From CAYJLC01 sp964370735 (lineage in GTDB: Bacteria > Bacillota > Clostridia > Oscillospirales > Butyricicoccaceae): 44,396 nt of DNA. The translations under genes were made by a program, and so were the position numbers. The notes under the pieces are model-generated. The model saw only the letters and a program-made list of their open reading frames with translations, had not been told where the DNA came from and did no database searches. Location: NCBI GenBank assembly GCA_964370735.1, contig CAYJLC010000014.1:1-44396 (forward strand), read 5' to 3'. Shown in pieces: positions 7,586 to 15,416 of this stretch (position 1 is its first letter; every line of letters begins with the position of its first letter).

Positions 7586-7839
7586 AAAAGAGGTTGTCGC
7601 ACTAAAAAGATATTACACAAATGTTTGTCAAGTTTTCTAAAAACTTGCTTAATCCAACCAAGTAGGTTGGGTGCATTCGCAAATGCGAAACACCATTTTT
7701 TGACGAAATTTGCTTGCTTTTTAGGGAGAACACAGTTCTCCCCTACAAATTCGGCGAAAATTTAAAAGTGTGACGTAGTCACAAAATGCAGATTTTGTGC
7801 AATTTAAAAGAGGCTGTCGCAATTGCGACAGCCTCTTTT
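7586..7839. repeat. Mosaic intergenic repeat, copy 2
   Basis: Blocks in order are: GAGGTTGTCGCAC; TTTGTCAAGTTTTCTAAAAA; a CCAACC/GGTTGG hairpin; a GCATTCGCAAATGCG hairpin; TTTTTTGACGAAATT; a GGGAGAAC/GTTCTCCC hairpin; ACAAATTCGGCGAAAATTT; GTGACGTAGTCAC; and a final perfect palindrome at 7806-7839 centred on GGCTGTCGCAATTGCGACAG. It fills the space between convergent nth and the Feo peptide gene. The copy at 33597-33852 has the same block order in inverted orientation. Confidence 0.85.
7806..7839. terminator. Bidirectional terminator palindrome
   Basis: A perfect 34-bp palindrome has 17-bp arms with GC-rich cores, A-run at one end and T-run at the other. It can act as an intrinsic terminator for nth (+) and for the feo operon (-). 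It is the end block of the mosaic repeat. Confidence 0.8.
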
Positions 7840-7861
7840 TATGTAAATTTTTATGAGATAT

Positions 7862-8008
7862 TTATTTTTTGCAATTTTTATTACAGGAATCTTCGCTAGA
7901 ACAACTAGAACAGCCAGCACAACCGCCTTTTTTCGCTTGACGTATTGTTACTATTACTGCAATTCCTAAAATGATTGCAACAATAACTCCTACAATAATA
8001 TCACCCAT
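7862..8008 (-). CDS. FeoB-associated Cys-rich membrane peptide
   Basis: This 48-residue protein has one membrane helix (about 4-22), a basic TIRQAKKGG linker and a Cys-rich tail with Cys at 30, 33, 36, 42 and 46. This is the layout of the FeoB_associated family found next to feoB in Firmicutes. It begins 2 bases after the feoB stop, with AGGAGC inside the feoB end as ribosome-binding site, so it is the last gene of feoA-feoB. A role in Fe2+ handling at the FeoB pore is inferred from context and is not proven for the family. Confidence 0.88.
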   Translation of the reverse strand: MGDIIVGVIVAIILGIAVIVTIRQAKKGGCAGCSSCSSEDSCNKNCKK

Positions 8009-8010
8009 AA

Positions 8011-9924
8011 TTAGCTCCTAACTAATGCTTCTACACGATTTTTTGTGTATTTTTTACTTGCAAAGAAAATTCCTGTGATTAATGCAATTAAAATGATTAT
8101 TGAAGCAATAAATCCATCTGCAATTTGACCAGTAGTAATAATTGTACCCACTTGTGTGATTAGCATTGCAAGCACATAACCTGTAACAAGTTGGATTGAA
8201 ACACCGATTGCAAGCCATTTTTTGCTCTTCATTTCAGAATTCATAGCACCGATAGCTGCAAAGCAAGGTGGTGTGAATAAGTTGAACACTAAGTATGCAA
8301 GACCAGTAACAGCAGTTAAACCTCCAACGCCTTGTAATGGACCTTCTGTCGCGTGTAGCACGTCTTCAGACACTGCAAAAACAACAGCAAGAGTACCAAC
8401 AACGTTTTCTTTTGCGATAAAGCCAGTAACAGCGCCAGCCACAAGTTGCCATACTGCAAAACCTAATGGGATGAATAATGGTACTAAAACTCCAGCAACA
8501 GCTGCAAGCATACTTTCATTTCCGTTTTCAACTACTTGGAATGAGAAGTTATAAGTTTGTAATAACCAGATTGCAGTATTACAAAGAACGATGATTGTTG
8601 TTGCTTTTTTAATGAATGCCCAGCCTTTATCAAGCATATTGTGTAATGCATACGAAAGTCTTGGGATTTTATATTGCGGAAGTTCAATTATGAAAATTGA
8701 GCTTTCAGAATTTGATGTAAAGATTAATTTTAAAACTAAACCTACTGCGAAGATAACAAAAATTGCTAAAATCGTCATAAGTGGTCCTATCCAGCTTGCT
8801 GTTGGGAAAAAGGCAGCTGCAAGAAGTGCAATTACTGGAATTTTCGCTCCACAAGGCATAAATGGTGCAAGGATACACATTCTGCGACGCTCATTTTCGT
8901 TTTCGATAGTTCTAGTAGCCATAACGCCAGGGATTGCACAACCAGTACCAACAACCATAGGGATGATTGCTTTACCCGAAAGACCAACTTTTTTGAAAAA
9001 TAAGTCCATAACAACAGCTACGCGTGACATATATCCACAGTCTTCTAATAGTGCAAGTAGGAAAAATAGCACCATAATTAACGGCAAGAATCCAAGTACG
9101 GCACCAACACCACCAACTAAACCGTCAACTACAAACGCTTGTAAAAGAGGGTTTGTATTCAAACTTTCAAGTGTAGTGTTTAAGAATGTCGGAACTATCT
9201 CACCGAAAATATTGTCGTTTATAATTCCTGAGAAATATCCACCGACAGATACTTGCGAAATATCATATACTAACCATAAAATAGCAAAGAAAATCGGTAA
9301 ACCTAAAATTTTGCTTGTCAAAATTCTGTCTATTTTATCGGCAGTTGTTGGTTTTGTTCTGTCTGCTTTTTCGATATAAACTCCAGCTAAAAGTTTTTCA
9401 ATATAGGCAAAACGTTCTTCTTTAGTCTTAAATTTAGTTTTAACTGATGGTTTGCTTGCATTTTTTGCACAGTCAATTAATTCACTAATATTTTGTTTCT
9501 TTTCAGCCGAAATTTCAATTACAGGACATCCTAGTGCTTTTGATAATGCGTCCACATCGATTTTGTCCATTAAAATATCAGATTTATTAAGTGCAACTAC
9601 TAATGGGTAGCCTAATTCTAATAATTCTGTCGTGAAAAATAAACTTCTTGATAGATTTGTAATATCAACGATATTAACGATAACATCAGCGTTTGATTTT
9701 TTGATATAGTCAACAGAAATAGTTTCTTCGTTTGAAAATGGTGAAATAGAATATGCGCCCGGTAAGTCAACGATATTTACATTTCCAAATTTCTTTTTTG
9801 CTTTTACTTCTTTTACAGAAACAGTAACACCAGACCAGTTTCCAACATACTCAAGTTTACCTGTTAATGCATTAAATAGTGTTGTTTTACCACTGTTTGG
9901 ATTACCTGCTAATAATACTCTCAT
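8011..9924 (-). CDS. feoB: Ferrous iron transporter FeoB
   Basis: This is the inner-membrane Fe2+ transporter with an N-terminal G-protein domain. In its 637 residues the G1 motif is GNPNSGKTT (7-15), G3 is DLPGAYS, G4 is NKSD, and a GDI-like helical spacer follows. Two Gate regions with the family Cys residues (GTGCAIPGVMATR, PCGAKIPV and FTPPCFAA) lie in a membrane domain of about ten helices. It is shorter than the E. coli protein at the C-terminus, as is common in Firmicutes. It follows feoA by 8 bases and is followed by the Cys-rich peptide gene. Confidence 0.96.
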   Translation of the reverse strand: MRVLLAGNPNSGKTTLFNALTGKLEYVGNWSGVTVSVKEVKAKKKFGNVNIVDLPGAYSISPFSNEETISVDYIKKSNADVIVNIVDITNLSRSLFFTTELLELGYPLVVALNKSDILMDKIDVDALSKALGCPVIEISAEKKQNISELIDCAKNASKPSVKTKFKTKEERFAYIEKLLAGVYIEKADRTKPTTADKIDRILTSKILGLPIFFAILWLVYDISQVSVGGYFSGIINDNIFGEIVPTFLNTTLESLNTNPLLQAFVVDGLVGGVGAVLGFLPLIMVLFFLLALLEDCGYMSRVAVVMDLFFKKVGLSGKAIIPMVVGTGCAIPGVMATRTIENENERRRMCILAPFMPCGAKIPVIALLAAAFFPTASWIGPLMTILAIFVIFAVGLVLKLIFTSNSESSIFIIELPQYKIPRLSYALHNMLDKGWAFIKKATTIIVLCNTAIWLLQTYNFSFQVVENGNESMLAAVAGVLVPLFIPLGFAVWQLVAGAVTGFIAKENVVGTLAVVFAVSEDVLHATEGPLQGVGGLTAVTGLAYLVFNLFTPPCFAAIGAMNSEMKSKKWLAIGVSIQLVTGYVLAMLITQVGTIITTGQIADGFIASIIILIALITGIFFASKKYTKNRVEALVRS

Positions 9925-9932
9925 AATTCCTC

Positions 9933-10151
9933 CTATATTGCCTCTACTTCTATCTTAGAAGCAAGTGCTTTGTCTACCGCATAACGGCTGTCTTTTAGGT
10001 TTAAGATGTAGTTTGTTCCTGTTTTTGTAATCAAAGTAACTTCTCCACCTTCGATTAATCCTAGAGTTTTTAAGAAATTTTGCAGTTTTTGTTCGCTTCT
10101 TACAGCTGTAACTCGATATGTATTGCCTACTTTAGAAGTTGATAACGTCAT
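9933..10151 (-). CDS. feoA: Ferrous iron transport protein FeoA
   Basis: This is a small SH3-like cytoplasmic partner of FeoB. The 72 residues match the FeoA domain (MTLSTSKVGNTYRV.., LKTLGLIEGGEVTL, NLKDSRYAVDKALASKIEV). The start is the ATG at 10151, since GGAGG lies seven bases upstream; the open frame extends to an earlier ATG at 10169 without comparable support. It is the first gene of feoA-feoB-Cys-rich peptide. The promoter at 10200-10228 and an operator-like palindrome at 10183-10201 suggest metal-dependent control, as usual for this system. Confidence 0.93.
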   Translation of the reverse strand: MTLSTSKVGNTYRVTAVRSEQKLQNFLKTLGLIEGGEVTLITKTGTNYILNLKDSRYAVDKALASKIEVEAI

Positions 10152-10182
10152 ACATATTCCTCCATTCATCTATTAGCTTTTG

Positions 10183-10201
10183 CTAACTGTTTTAAAGTTA
10201 G
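10183..10201 (-). promoter_or_regulatory. Possible metalloregulator operator at feoA
   Basis: The sequence CTAACT and AGTTAG arms form a 19-bp imperfect palindrome (minus strand CTAAC..TTAAAA..GTTAG). It overlaps the end of the -10 box and covers the expected transcription start. This placement fits a repressor site, for example Fur or a DtxR/MntR-type protein. The regulator is not identified. Confidence 0.4.
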
Positions 10202-10228
10202 TATATCACAACTTTTTACAAAAATCAA
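10200..10228 (-). promoter_or_regulatory. Sigma-A type promoter for the feo operon
   Basis: On the minus strand, TTGATT (10223-10228) and TATACT (10200-10205) are separated by 17 bases, about 50 bases before feoA. Confidence 0.75.
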
Positions 10229-10385
10229 GTATTTTTTACATTTTCACCATTTTTTATCAGCTTTTTTGTTAAATCACTCATTATGGTTTTTGTAATGATA
10301 AACAAAATTTTAAAAAGAGATACCCTCGTGTCACAAAATCTCAACTTTCAGATTAAGTCTATCACACAGGATACCCCTATATTTT

Positions 10386-11057
10386 TTATATGCTTTTTCT
10401 TTGTTCAATCATACTATGCAGTTCGCACAAAGCATCGGAAAGCGACCCTGTTTTATTACAAAGCCCTACGGAAACTGCATCTTCTCCGTCTAAAATCGTT
10501 CCTATATCAGCTGTAAGTTCGCCTGTTTCTAGCATAAGCTTTTTAAATGTTTCTTCTGTAATATCGCTATGTGTGACTACGAATTTCACTATTCTGTCTT
10601 GTATTTTCCTAAAATATTCAAACGCTTGCCACACACCTATAACCGTTCCGTTGTATCTTACAGGGTGAACAGTCATTGCTGCCGACGGTGCGATGAATGT
10701 TTTTTTTGCAGCGACTGCAAGTGGCACGCCTATCGAATGTCCTCCACCTAAAACCAGCGAAACCGTAGGCTTTGTCATCCCTGCTATAAGTTCTGCAATG
10801 GCAAGCCCTGCCTCGACATCGCCACCAGCAGTGTTCACCAGTATCAAAAGCCCATCTATCTCTTCGCTTTCTTCAATAGCCGCAAGTTTTGGCATAATAT
10901 TTTCGTATTTTGTCACTTTTTGCTCTTGTGGCAGAGAAATATGCCCCTCAATCTGCCCAGAAATCGTGATACAATGGATATTTCCTTTCGCAGTTTTTGC
11001 CGTTATCTCTAAACTTTCATTGTCTTCATTTTCTAAAACATCAATTTTTTCACTCAT
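10386..11057 (-). CDS. tepA: TepA-like ClpP-family serine protease
   Basis: This is a 223-residue cytoplasmic protein of the ClpP/crotonase fold, close to 'translocation-enhancing protein' TepA. The region GGDVEAGLAIAELIAG matches the ClpP oligomer/oxyanion region, Ser108 in GGGHSIGVPLA is the likely nucleophile, and His131 in MTVHPVRY the general base. A partner Asp lies in the C-terminal ILDGEDAVSVGL helix. The start is the ATG at 11057, with GGAGG seven bases upstream; the longer frame to 11087 is less supported. No Clp ATPase is adjacent. TepA was linked to protein export in Bacillus, but the substrate here is unknown. Confidence 0.85.
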   Translation of the reverse strand: MSEKIDVLENEDNESLEITAKTAKGNIHCITISGQIEGHISLPQEQKVTKYENIMPKLAAIEESEEIDGLLILVNTAGGDVEAGLAIAELIAGMTKPTVSLVLGGGHSIGVPLAVAAKKTFIAPSAAMTVHPVRYNGTVIGVWQAFEYFRKIQDRIVKFVVTHSDITEETFKKLMLETGELTADIGTILDGEDAVSVGLCNKTGSLSDALCELHSMIEQRKSI

Positions 11058-11180
11058 AAGTATACCTCCAAAAGATATAATGCCCAAAAAAGCATATTTT
11101 ACACATTGTTTAAAATGTTATAAAATATGCTTGTGGATAACTCTGTGGAAATTGTGCAAAAGTTTTTGAAATATAAAAAT

Positions 11181-11774
11181 TTATTTAAAACTAATAATTT
11201 TTTGCAGTATTTCTAATGCTCTTTTTTCGTTTTGTACTCTAATAGAATTTAATAAATATACATAAAGTAAATCTAGCTTGAACACGTCAAATCCTTCATT
11301 TAAACAACGAAGATATAGAAATTCTTTCAGTTGTTCCTTGATACTTTCAAACATTTTTGCAAAAGATTTGTCCGAATTTAGCTCTACTATTGCAAGAAAA
11401 ATGCCAAATTCAGCCTCAATAAGTGCATCTCCACCTAGAGAAAATTTGCGTTCTATCGCATTTGTTAGACAAGCTAGGTCTTTTGCATTAACATTTGATA
11501 TGCACGATGCAAGACAATTTGAAAGTATAAGATTACATGCAACCTCGATTTTAAACTGCGAAGGTTTTGTATTCTGTTGTTTAATCTGTGGCGTGTTTCC
11601 TATTATATGTATATACCCCATATTAAAGAGATGTTCGATAATCTGATTGACCTCTTTATGACTTATGTTCATATTTCTCGAAAGACTATGTTTATTCTCT
11701 AAAATATCAACATAATAACCTTTATCAATTAAAGATATATAAATATTTGCAATACGCTTTGCACGTTCATACAT
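11181..11774 (-). CDS. Probable winged-helix regulator, FCD-like C-terminus
   Basis: I do not firmly recognise this 197-residue protein. The N-terminal 60 residues (IYISLIDKGYYVD..LSRNMNISHKEVNQIIEHLFNMGYIHI) read like a winged helix-turn-helix. The remainder is all-helical with spacing reminiscent of the FCD ligand domain of GntR regulators (EVACNLILSNCLAS, EAEFGIFLAIVELN, LKEFLYLRCLNEG). The start codon overlaps the tadA stop as TAATG, with AGAGG upstream, so it is the third gene of a coupled operon with the Cys-rich small protein and tadA. A regulatory role is inferred from fold reading alone. Confidence 0.5.
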   Translation of the reverse strand: MYERAKRIANIYISLIDKGYYVDILENKHSLSRNMNISHKEVNQIIEHLFNMGYIHIIGNTPQIKQQNTKPSQFKIEVACNLILSNCLASCISNVNAKDLACLTNAIERKFSLGGDALIEAEFGIFLAIVELNSDKSFAKMFESIKEQLKEFLYLRCLNEGFDVFKLDLLYVYLLNSIRVQNEKRALEILQKIISFK

Positions 11775-12214
11775 TATTTACCTCTTATTTCTTGAAAAAA
11801 AGATTTTAAAATTGACAGACATTCGTCTTCTAAAATCCCACCTTTAAAATTAGGAGTGTGGTTAAACCCACAAAAAAACAGGTTGATTTTGCTACCTACT
11901 GAACCTGATTTTTCATCATACGCCCCAAAATATACCTTTTTAATTCTCGAATTTATAATAGCGCCTGCACACATAGGGCATGGCTCTAAAGTTACATACA
12001 GCTCACAATCTAAAAGCCTCTGGCTTTTTAATTTTTTCGATGCCTCGTCTATAACAAGCACCTCTGCATGCGCCGTCGCTTGGTTTAGGCTTTCGCATAA
12101 ATTATGCGCCCTAGCAATAATTTCATTGTCTTTTACAATAACAGCACCGACCGGCACTTCACCCTTTAAATACGCTTTTTTTGCTTCCTCTATCGCTACT
12201 TTCATAAAGTCCAT
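11774..12214 (-). CDS. tadA: tRNA adenosine-34 deaminase
   Basis: This zinc enzyme converts A34 to inosine in tRNA-Arg(ACG). The 146 residues carry the catalytic HAE (His49-Glu51) and the zinc-ligand motif PCPMCAGAI (Cys79 and Cys82), as in cytidine/deoxycytidylate deaminases. Length and the N-terminal AIEEAKKAYLKGEVPVGAVIV are typical of TadA. Both ends overlap neighbours by one base (TAATG junctions), showing a tight three-gene operon. The ribosome-binding site AGGAG is rather far (13 bases) from the ATG, so initiation may depend on coupling to the upstream gene. Confidence 0.94.
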   Translation of the reverse strand: MDFMKVAIEEAKKAYLKGEVPVGAVIVKDNEIIARAHNLCESLNQATAHAEVLVIDEASKKLKSQRLLDCELYVTLEPCPMCAGAIINSRIKKVYFGAYDEKSGSVGSKINLFFCGFNHTPNFKGGILEDECLSILKSFFQEIRGK

Positions 12215-12429
12215 TACAAACTTAAATCTCCTTTAGGGATTTTTAAAGTTGCTCTTTTTGGTGGAATACGTTTTAGAGGGTTATATTTAAATCGAAAGCA
12301 CGATGATGTTTTTAAAACAGCACCTTTTTTCTTACATAGTATTTTAGTTTTTTCTATTTCACTTCCAGAAAACTCGCAATATGCGCATATTTTCTCGATG
12401 TCACTACGACAAAGTTTTGAGATATTCAT
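12214..12429 (-). CDS. Small conserved Cys protein
   Basis: This 71-residue protein has Cys at 7, 15, 18, 32 and 44, the pair CAYC at 15-18, and an FRFKYNPLKRIPP motif before a basic tail. I recall similar short proteins (C..C, C..KKG, Y.PLKR.PP) in Clostridia genomes but know no function. Four of the Cys could form a zinc or Fe-S site. GGAGG seven bases upstream supports the start. It is the first gene of the operon with tadA (one-base overlap) and has a promoter at 12468-12496. Confidence 0.7.
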   Translation of the reverse strand: MNISKLCRSDIEKICAYCEFSGSEIEKTKILCKKKGAVLKTSSCFRFKYNPLKRIPPKRATLKIPKGDLSL

Positions 12430-12467
12430 GTCAAGACCTCCTTCGAAGAATTTATCGCTTTTAAGAT

Positions 12468-12496
12468 ATTATACTATTTTCAGCAAAAAAATGCAA
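12468..12496 (-). promoter_or_regulatory. Sigma-A type promoter for the tadA operon
   Basis: On the minus strand, TTGCAT (12491-12496) and a perfect TATAAT (12468-12473) are 17 bases apart, about 39 bases before the 71-residue gene. Confidence 0.75.
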
Positions 12497-12562
12497 CGCG
12501 TTAGAGTAAGAATTAACATTTTGTTCAAACTAAATTTATCAATGTAACGTGAGGTGTCTTAA

Positions 12563-14047
12563 ATGAAAGGGAAAAATACTAATATCGACATTATTCGACG
12601 CAGAATTTTTAAAGAAGTGTCAAAACTGGCTTATGAAAAGAAGAATTTAATGGAAATTGATGAACTTCCATATAAAATTGTACCATACGAAGTTCCGACA
12701 TATCGAAACAATGTATTTATGGAACGTGCTGTTGCTACGGAAAGATTACGCCTAGCTTTAGGGTTTCATGTGAGCTCTGGTTCTGATTATATGCCACTTT
12801 CAAAATCGGTTTCTAAGATGCAAAAAATTGATAGACCATTCACTGAAGAACTCATTAATGTCATTACAATGGCGTGTTCTGCTTGCCCATCTAAATCTCA
12901 TTTTGTGACAGATGGGTGTCGTGGCTGTCTTGCACATCCCTGCACCGATGTTTGTCCTACAAGTGCAGTTTCTATCATAGATGGCAAATCTTTTATCGAT
13001 AGTGAAAAATGCATTGACTGCTCAAAATGCAAAGCTGTGTGCCCATATCAAGCGATTATAAAACTTAGTCGACCTTGTGCACGCGTGTGTGGTGTCGATG
13101 CAATAGAAAGTGATTATCTCGGAAGGGCAAAAATCGATTTTTCTAAATGCGTTTATTGTGGTATGTGCATAGTTGAATGCCCATTTGGTGCTATTGCCGA
13201 TAAATCTGAAATTTATCAAATGATTTCAAATATGAATAATGGCGAAAAAATGGCAGCTGCAATCGCACCTGCTGTCTATGGACAATTAGGACTGCCTTTG
13301 GAAAAAATGAAAGAAGTGTTTAAAATTTTAGGCTTTTGCGACGTTGTCGAAGTCGCTTTAGGTGCAGACATAGGCGCTATAATGGAAGCACATCATTTTG
13401 CAGAAAATGTCCCAGAAAAACAAGATTTCCTGGCTACTTCCTGTTGTCCTGCGTGGAGTTTAATGGCAAAAAGAGAATTTCCTGACATTGCCCATAATAT
13501 TTCCGAAAGTACAACTCCAATGATTGAAACTGCAAGGGTAATAAAAGAACGCAATAAAAATGTTAAAGTTTGTTTCATAGGTCCTTGTATCGCAAAGAAA
13601 TCTGAGGCAACAAGACTAAGCGTGAAATCTCACGTCGACTATGTTATAACCTTTGAAGAATTATATGGCATGATAGAGGCGAAAGAAATCGATTTATCGA
13701 CACTAAAAGGCGAGAATATTATAACCGATGCATCGTCTTTAGGGAGAGGATATGCGTGCGCTTCTGGTGTGTCTTATGCTATTTTAGAAAATATTAAGTC
13801 GCTCTATCCACAAAAAACCGTCCTTGTAGACAAGGCAGACGGGCTTAGAAATTGCAGAAAAATGTTGCAACTCGCACGAAGTGGTGCACGAAATGGCTAT
13901 CTTCTCGAAGGAATGGCTTGCCCTTCTGGTTGTATCGGTGGGCCTTCGGCTATGATTTCTATAAAAAATGGTAAAAGTGAAAATGAAAAATACAAAAATC
14001 TGAGTGAATATAAACTTTCTTTAGAAAATCCGAATGCAAAAAAATGA
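12563..14047 (+). CDS. Monomeric [FeFe]-hydrogenase, group B-like
   Basis: This is a cytoplasmic H2-evolving or H2-uptake enzyme of 494 residues. The N-terminal half has ferredoxin-type Cys motifs (CSACPSK, CRGCLAHPCTDVCP, CIDCSKCKAVCP, PCARVC, CVYCGMCIVECP). The H-cluster domain contains TSCCPAW (292-298), GPCIAKKSE (Cys342) and MACPSGCIGGP (Cys453 and Cys457). Together Cys295, 342, 453 and 457 hold the cluster, and Cys294 is the proton-relay Cys. TSCCPAW and PCIAKK, rather than TSCCPGW and PCxxKK.E, are typical of the less studied group B enzymes. HydE/F/G maturases are not in the window. GAGGTG precedes the ATG. No clear promoter was found, and the 3' end runs into a mosaic repeat. Confidence 0.92.
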   Translation: MKGKNTNIDIIRRRIFKEVSKLAYEKKNLMEIDELPYKIVPYEVPTYRNNVFMERAVATERLRLALGFHVSSGSDYMPLSKSVSKMQKIDRPFTEELINVITMACSACPSKSHFVTDGCRGCLAHPCTDVCPTSAVSIIDGKSFIDSEKCIDCSKCKAVCPYQAIIKLSRPCARVCGVDAIESDYLGRAKIDFSKCVYCGMCIVECPFGAIADKSEIYQMISNMNNGEKMAAAIAPAVYGQLGLPLEKMKEVFKILGFCDVVEVALGADIGAIMEAHHFAENVPEKQDFLATSCCPAWSLMAKREFPDIAHNISESTTPMIETARVIKERNKNVKVCFIGPCIAKKSEATRLSVKSHVDYVITFEELYGMIEAKEIDLSTLKGENIITDASSLGRGYACASGVSYAILENIKSLYPQKTVLVDKADGLRNCRKMLQLARSGARNGYLLEGMACPSGCIGGPSAMISIKNGKSENEKYKNLSEYKLSLENPNAKK

Positions 14048-14309
14048 GGTTGTCGCACTAAAGTAATATTCCACAAAATGTTTGTCAAGTTTTCTAAAAA
14101 CCCCTCTATCCAACCGAGTAGGTTGGTTGCATTCGCAAATGCGAAACACCCTTTTTTGACGAAATTGGGTATTTCGACCTTTTTATGTCGACCAAAAGGG
14201 TTTCACCCTTTGGAAGCCTGACCACCTGACGTGGACGCATTTGTGCATTTTTCTAACATACCACTTTTTTACACGCTAATAGAGACAGCCTTAATGGCTG
14301 CCTCTGCTT
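14045..14309. repeat. Mosaic intergenic repeat, copy 3
   Basis: The left half matches copies 2 and 4 block for block: GAGGTTGTCGCACTAAA, TTTGTCAAGTTTTCTAAAAA, CCAACCGAGTAGGTTGG, GCATTCGCAAATGCGAAAC and TTTTTTGACGAAATT. The right half instead matches copy 1: AAAGGGTTTCACCCTTTGG and CCACCTGACGTGGACGCATT. A divergent terminal hairpin AGAGACAGCC/GGCTGCCTCT ends at the glf stop. It fills the convergent junction of the hydrogenase gene and glf. Confidence 0.85.
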
Positions 14310-15407
14310 TTATCCTAAAATATTTCTACTCATTTCAAGTGCTGATTTTATAACTTTATCCATGTCATAATATTTGTATTCGCCCAAACGACCGCCGAAA
14401 ATCACATTTTCTTCGCTGTCTGCTAATGCTTTATACTTTGCAAAAATATCATTATTTCTATCGTTATTAACAGGGTAATATGGCTCATCGCCTTTTTGCC
14501 ACGTCGCAGGATATTCGCGTGTAACTATTGTATAGTCGCTTTTTGTTCCTTCAAAATGCTTATGCTCAATAACTCTTGTATATGGAATTTCACGCTCGGT
14601 ATAGTTTACAACAGCATTCCCTTGATAGTCTTCCACCTCGAATTTTTCGTGCTCAAATTTCAAGCTACGATATTCTAATTCGCCGAATTTATACTCATAA
14701 AACTCGTCAATCATACCTGTAAATAAAACTTTATCTGCCATATTCATAAGCTCATCACGATTTTTAAAGAAATCTGTATCAAGTTTGATGTCCGAACCGT
14801 CTAAAAGCTTTTCAATAAGCTCATTATACTTCGGTATCCCTTGATATTTGTCGTTAAAGTAATTATTATCATAAGTAAAGCGAAGTGGCACACGTTTAAT
14901 TATAAACGACGGTAATTCCGTACACGATTTTCCCCATTGCTTTTCTGTATAACCTTTAATTAATTTCTCATAAATATCACGACCAACAAGCGACAGCGCT
15001 TGCTCTTCTAAATTACTTGGATTTTCCGAGAAATCGTCTGCAACTTGCTTTTTAATTGCTTCTTTTGCCTCTTTTGGCGTTTTTGTTCCAAATAATTTAT
15101 AAAAAGTATTCATATTAAACGGCAAATTGTAAATTTCGCCTTTATAATTTGCAATAGGGCAATTTGTGTAGCGATTAAACTCCACGAATTTATTTACAAA
15201 CGACCAAACTTCTTCGTCGCTTGTGTGGAAAATATGTGCGCCATATTGATGAACTAAAATATCTCCATCTTTTTTGCAATAAATATTTCCACCGATATGG
15301 TTTCTCTTGTCGATAACAAGACATGACTTGCCTGATTTTGTTGCAAAATGGGCAAAAACCGAACCAAAAAGTCCTGCACCCACGATTAAATAATCATATT
15401 TCTTCAT
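14310..15407 (-). CDS. glf: UDP-galactopyranose mutase
   Basis: This flavoenzyme interconverts UDP-galactopyranose and UDP-galactofuranose, the donor for Galf-containing surface glycans. The 365 residues begin with the Rossmann FAD motif YLIVGAGLFGSV and carry the family motifs NHIGGN, YGAHIFHT, YTEKQWGKS, RVPLRFTYDNNYFND, and the C-terminal FGGRLGEYKYYDMD. Length is standard. It follows a glycosyltransferase gene by 9 bases, and the pair forms a small surface-polysaccharide operon. Confidence 0.96.
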   Translation of the reverse strand: MKKYDYLIVGAGLFGSVFAHFATKSGKSCLVIDKRNHIGGNIYCKKDGDILVHQYGAHIFHTSDEEVWSFVNKFVEFNRYTNCPIANYKGEIYNLPFNMNTFYKLFGTKTPKEAKEAIKKQVADDFSENPSNLEEQALSLVGRDIYEKLIKGYTEKQWGKSCTELPSFIIKRVPLRFTYDNNYFNDKYQGIPKYNELIEKLLDGSDIKLDTDFFKNRDELMNMADKVLFTGMIDEFYEYKFGELEYRSLKFEHEKFEVEDYQGNAVVNYTEREIPYTRVIEHKHFEGTKSDYTIVTREYPATWQKGDEPYYPVNNDRNNDIFAKYKALADSEENVIFGGRLGEYKYYDMDKVIKSALEMSRNILG

Positions 15408-15416
15408 ATTTACCTC

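Noticed and set aside
7586..7839. Insertion sequence or CRISPR array
   Set aside because: The copies have no transposase frame, no regular repeat-spacer pattern and no long terminal inverted repeats; they are chains of distinct palindromes.
8591..9379. 262-codon open frame antisense to feoB, and a 110-codon one at 8222-8554
   Set aside because: Both are shadows of the highly conserved feoB reading frame. Their protein sequence is low-complexity Ser/Ile/Lys/Pro with no family features.
10321..10385. Hairpin formed by two GATACCC motifs downstream of the TepA-like gene
   Set aside because: The two motifs are direct repeats, not inverted ones, so they cannot form the terminator stem I first suspected.
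10693..11169. 158-codon plus-strand open frame opposite the TepA-like gene
   Set aside because: The opposite strand has a clear ClpP-type protein with a ribosome-binding site; this frame shows no domain.
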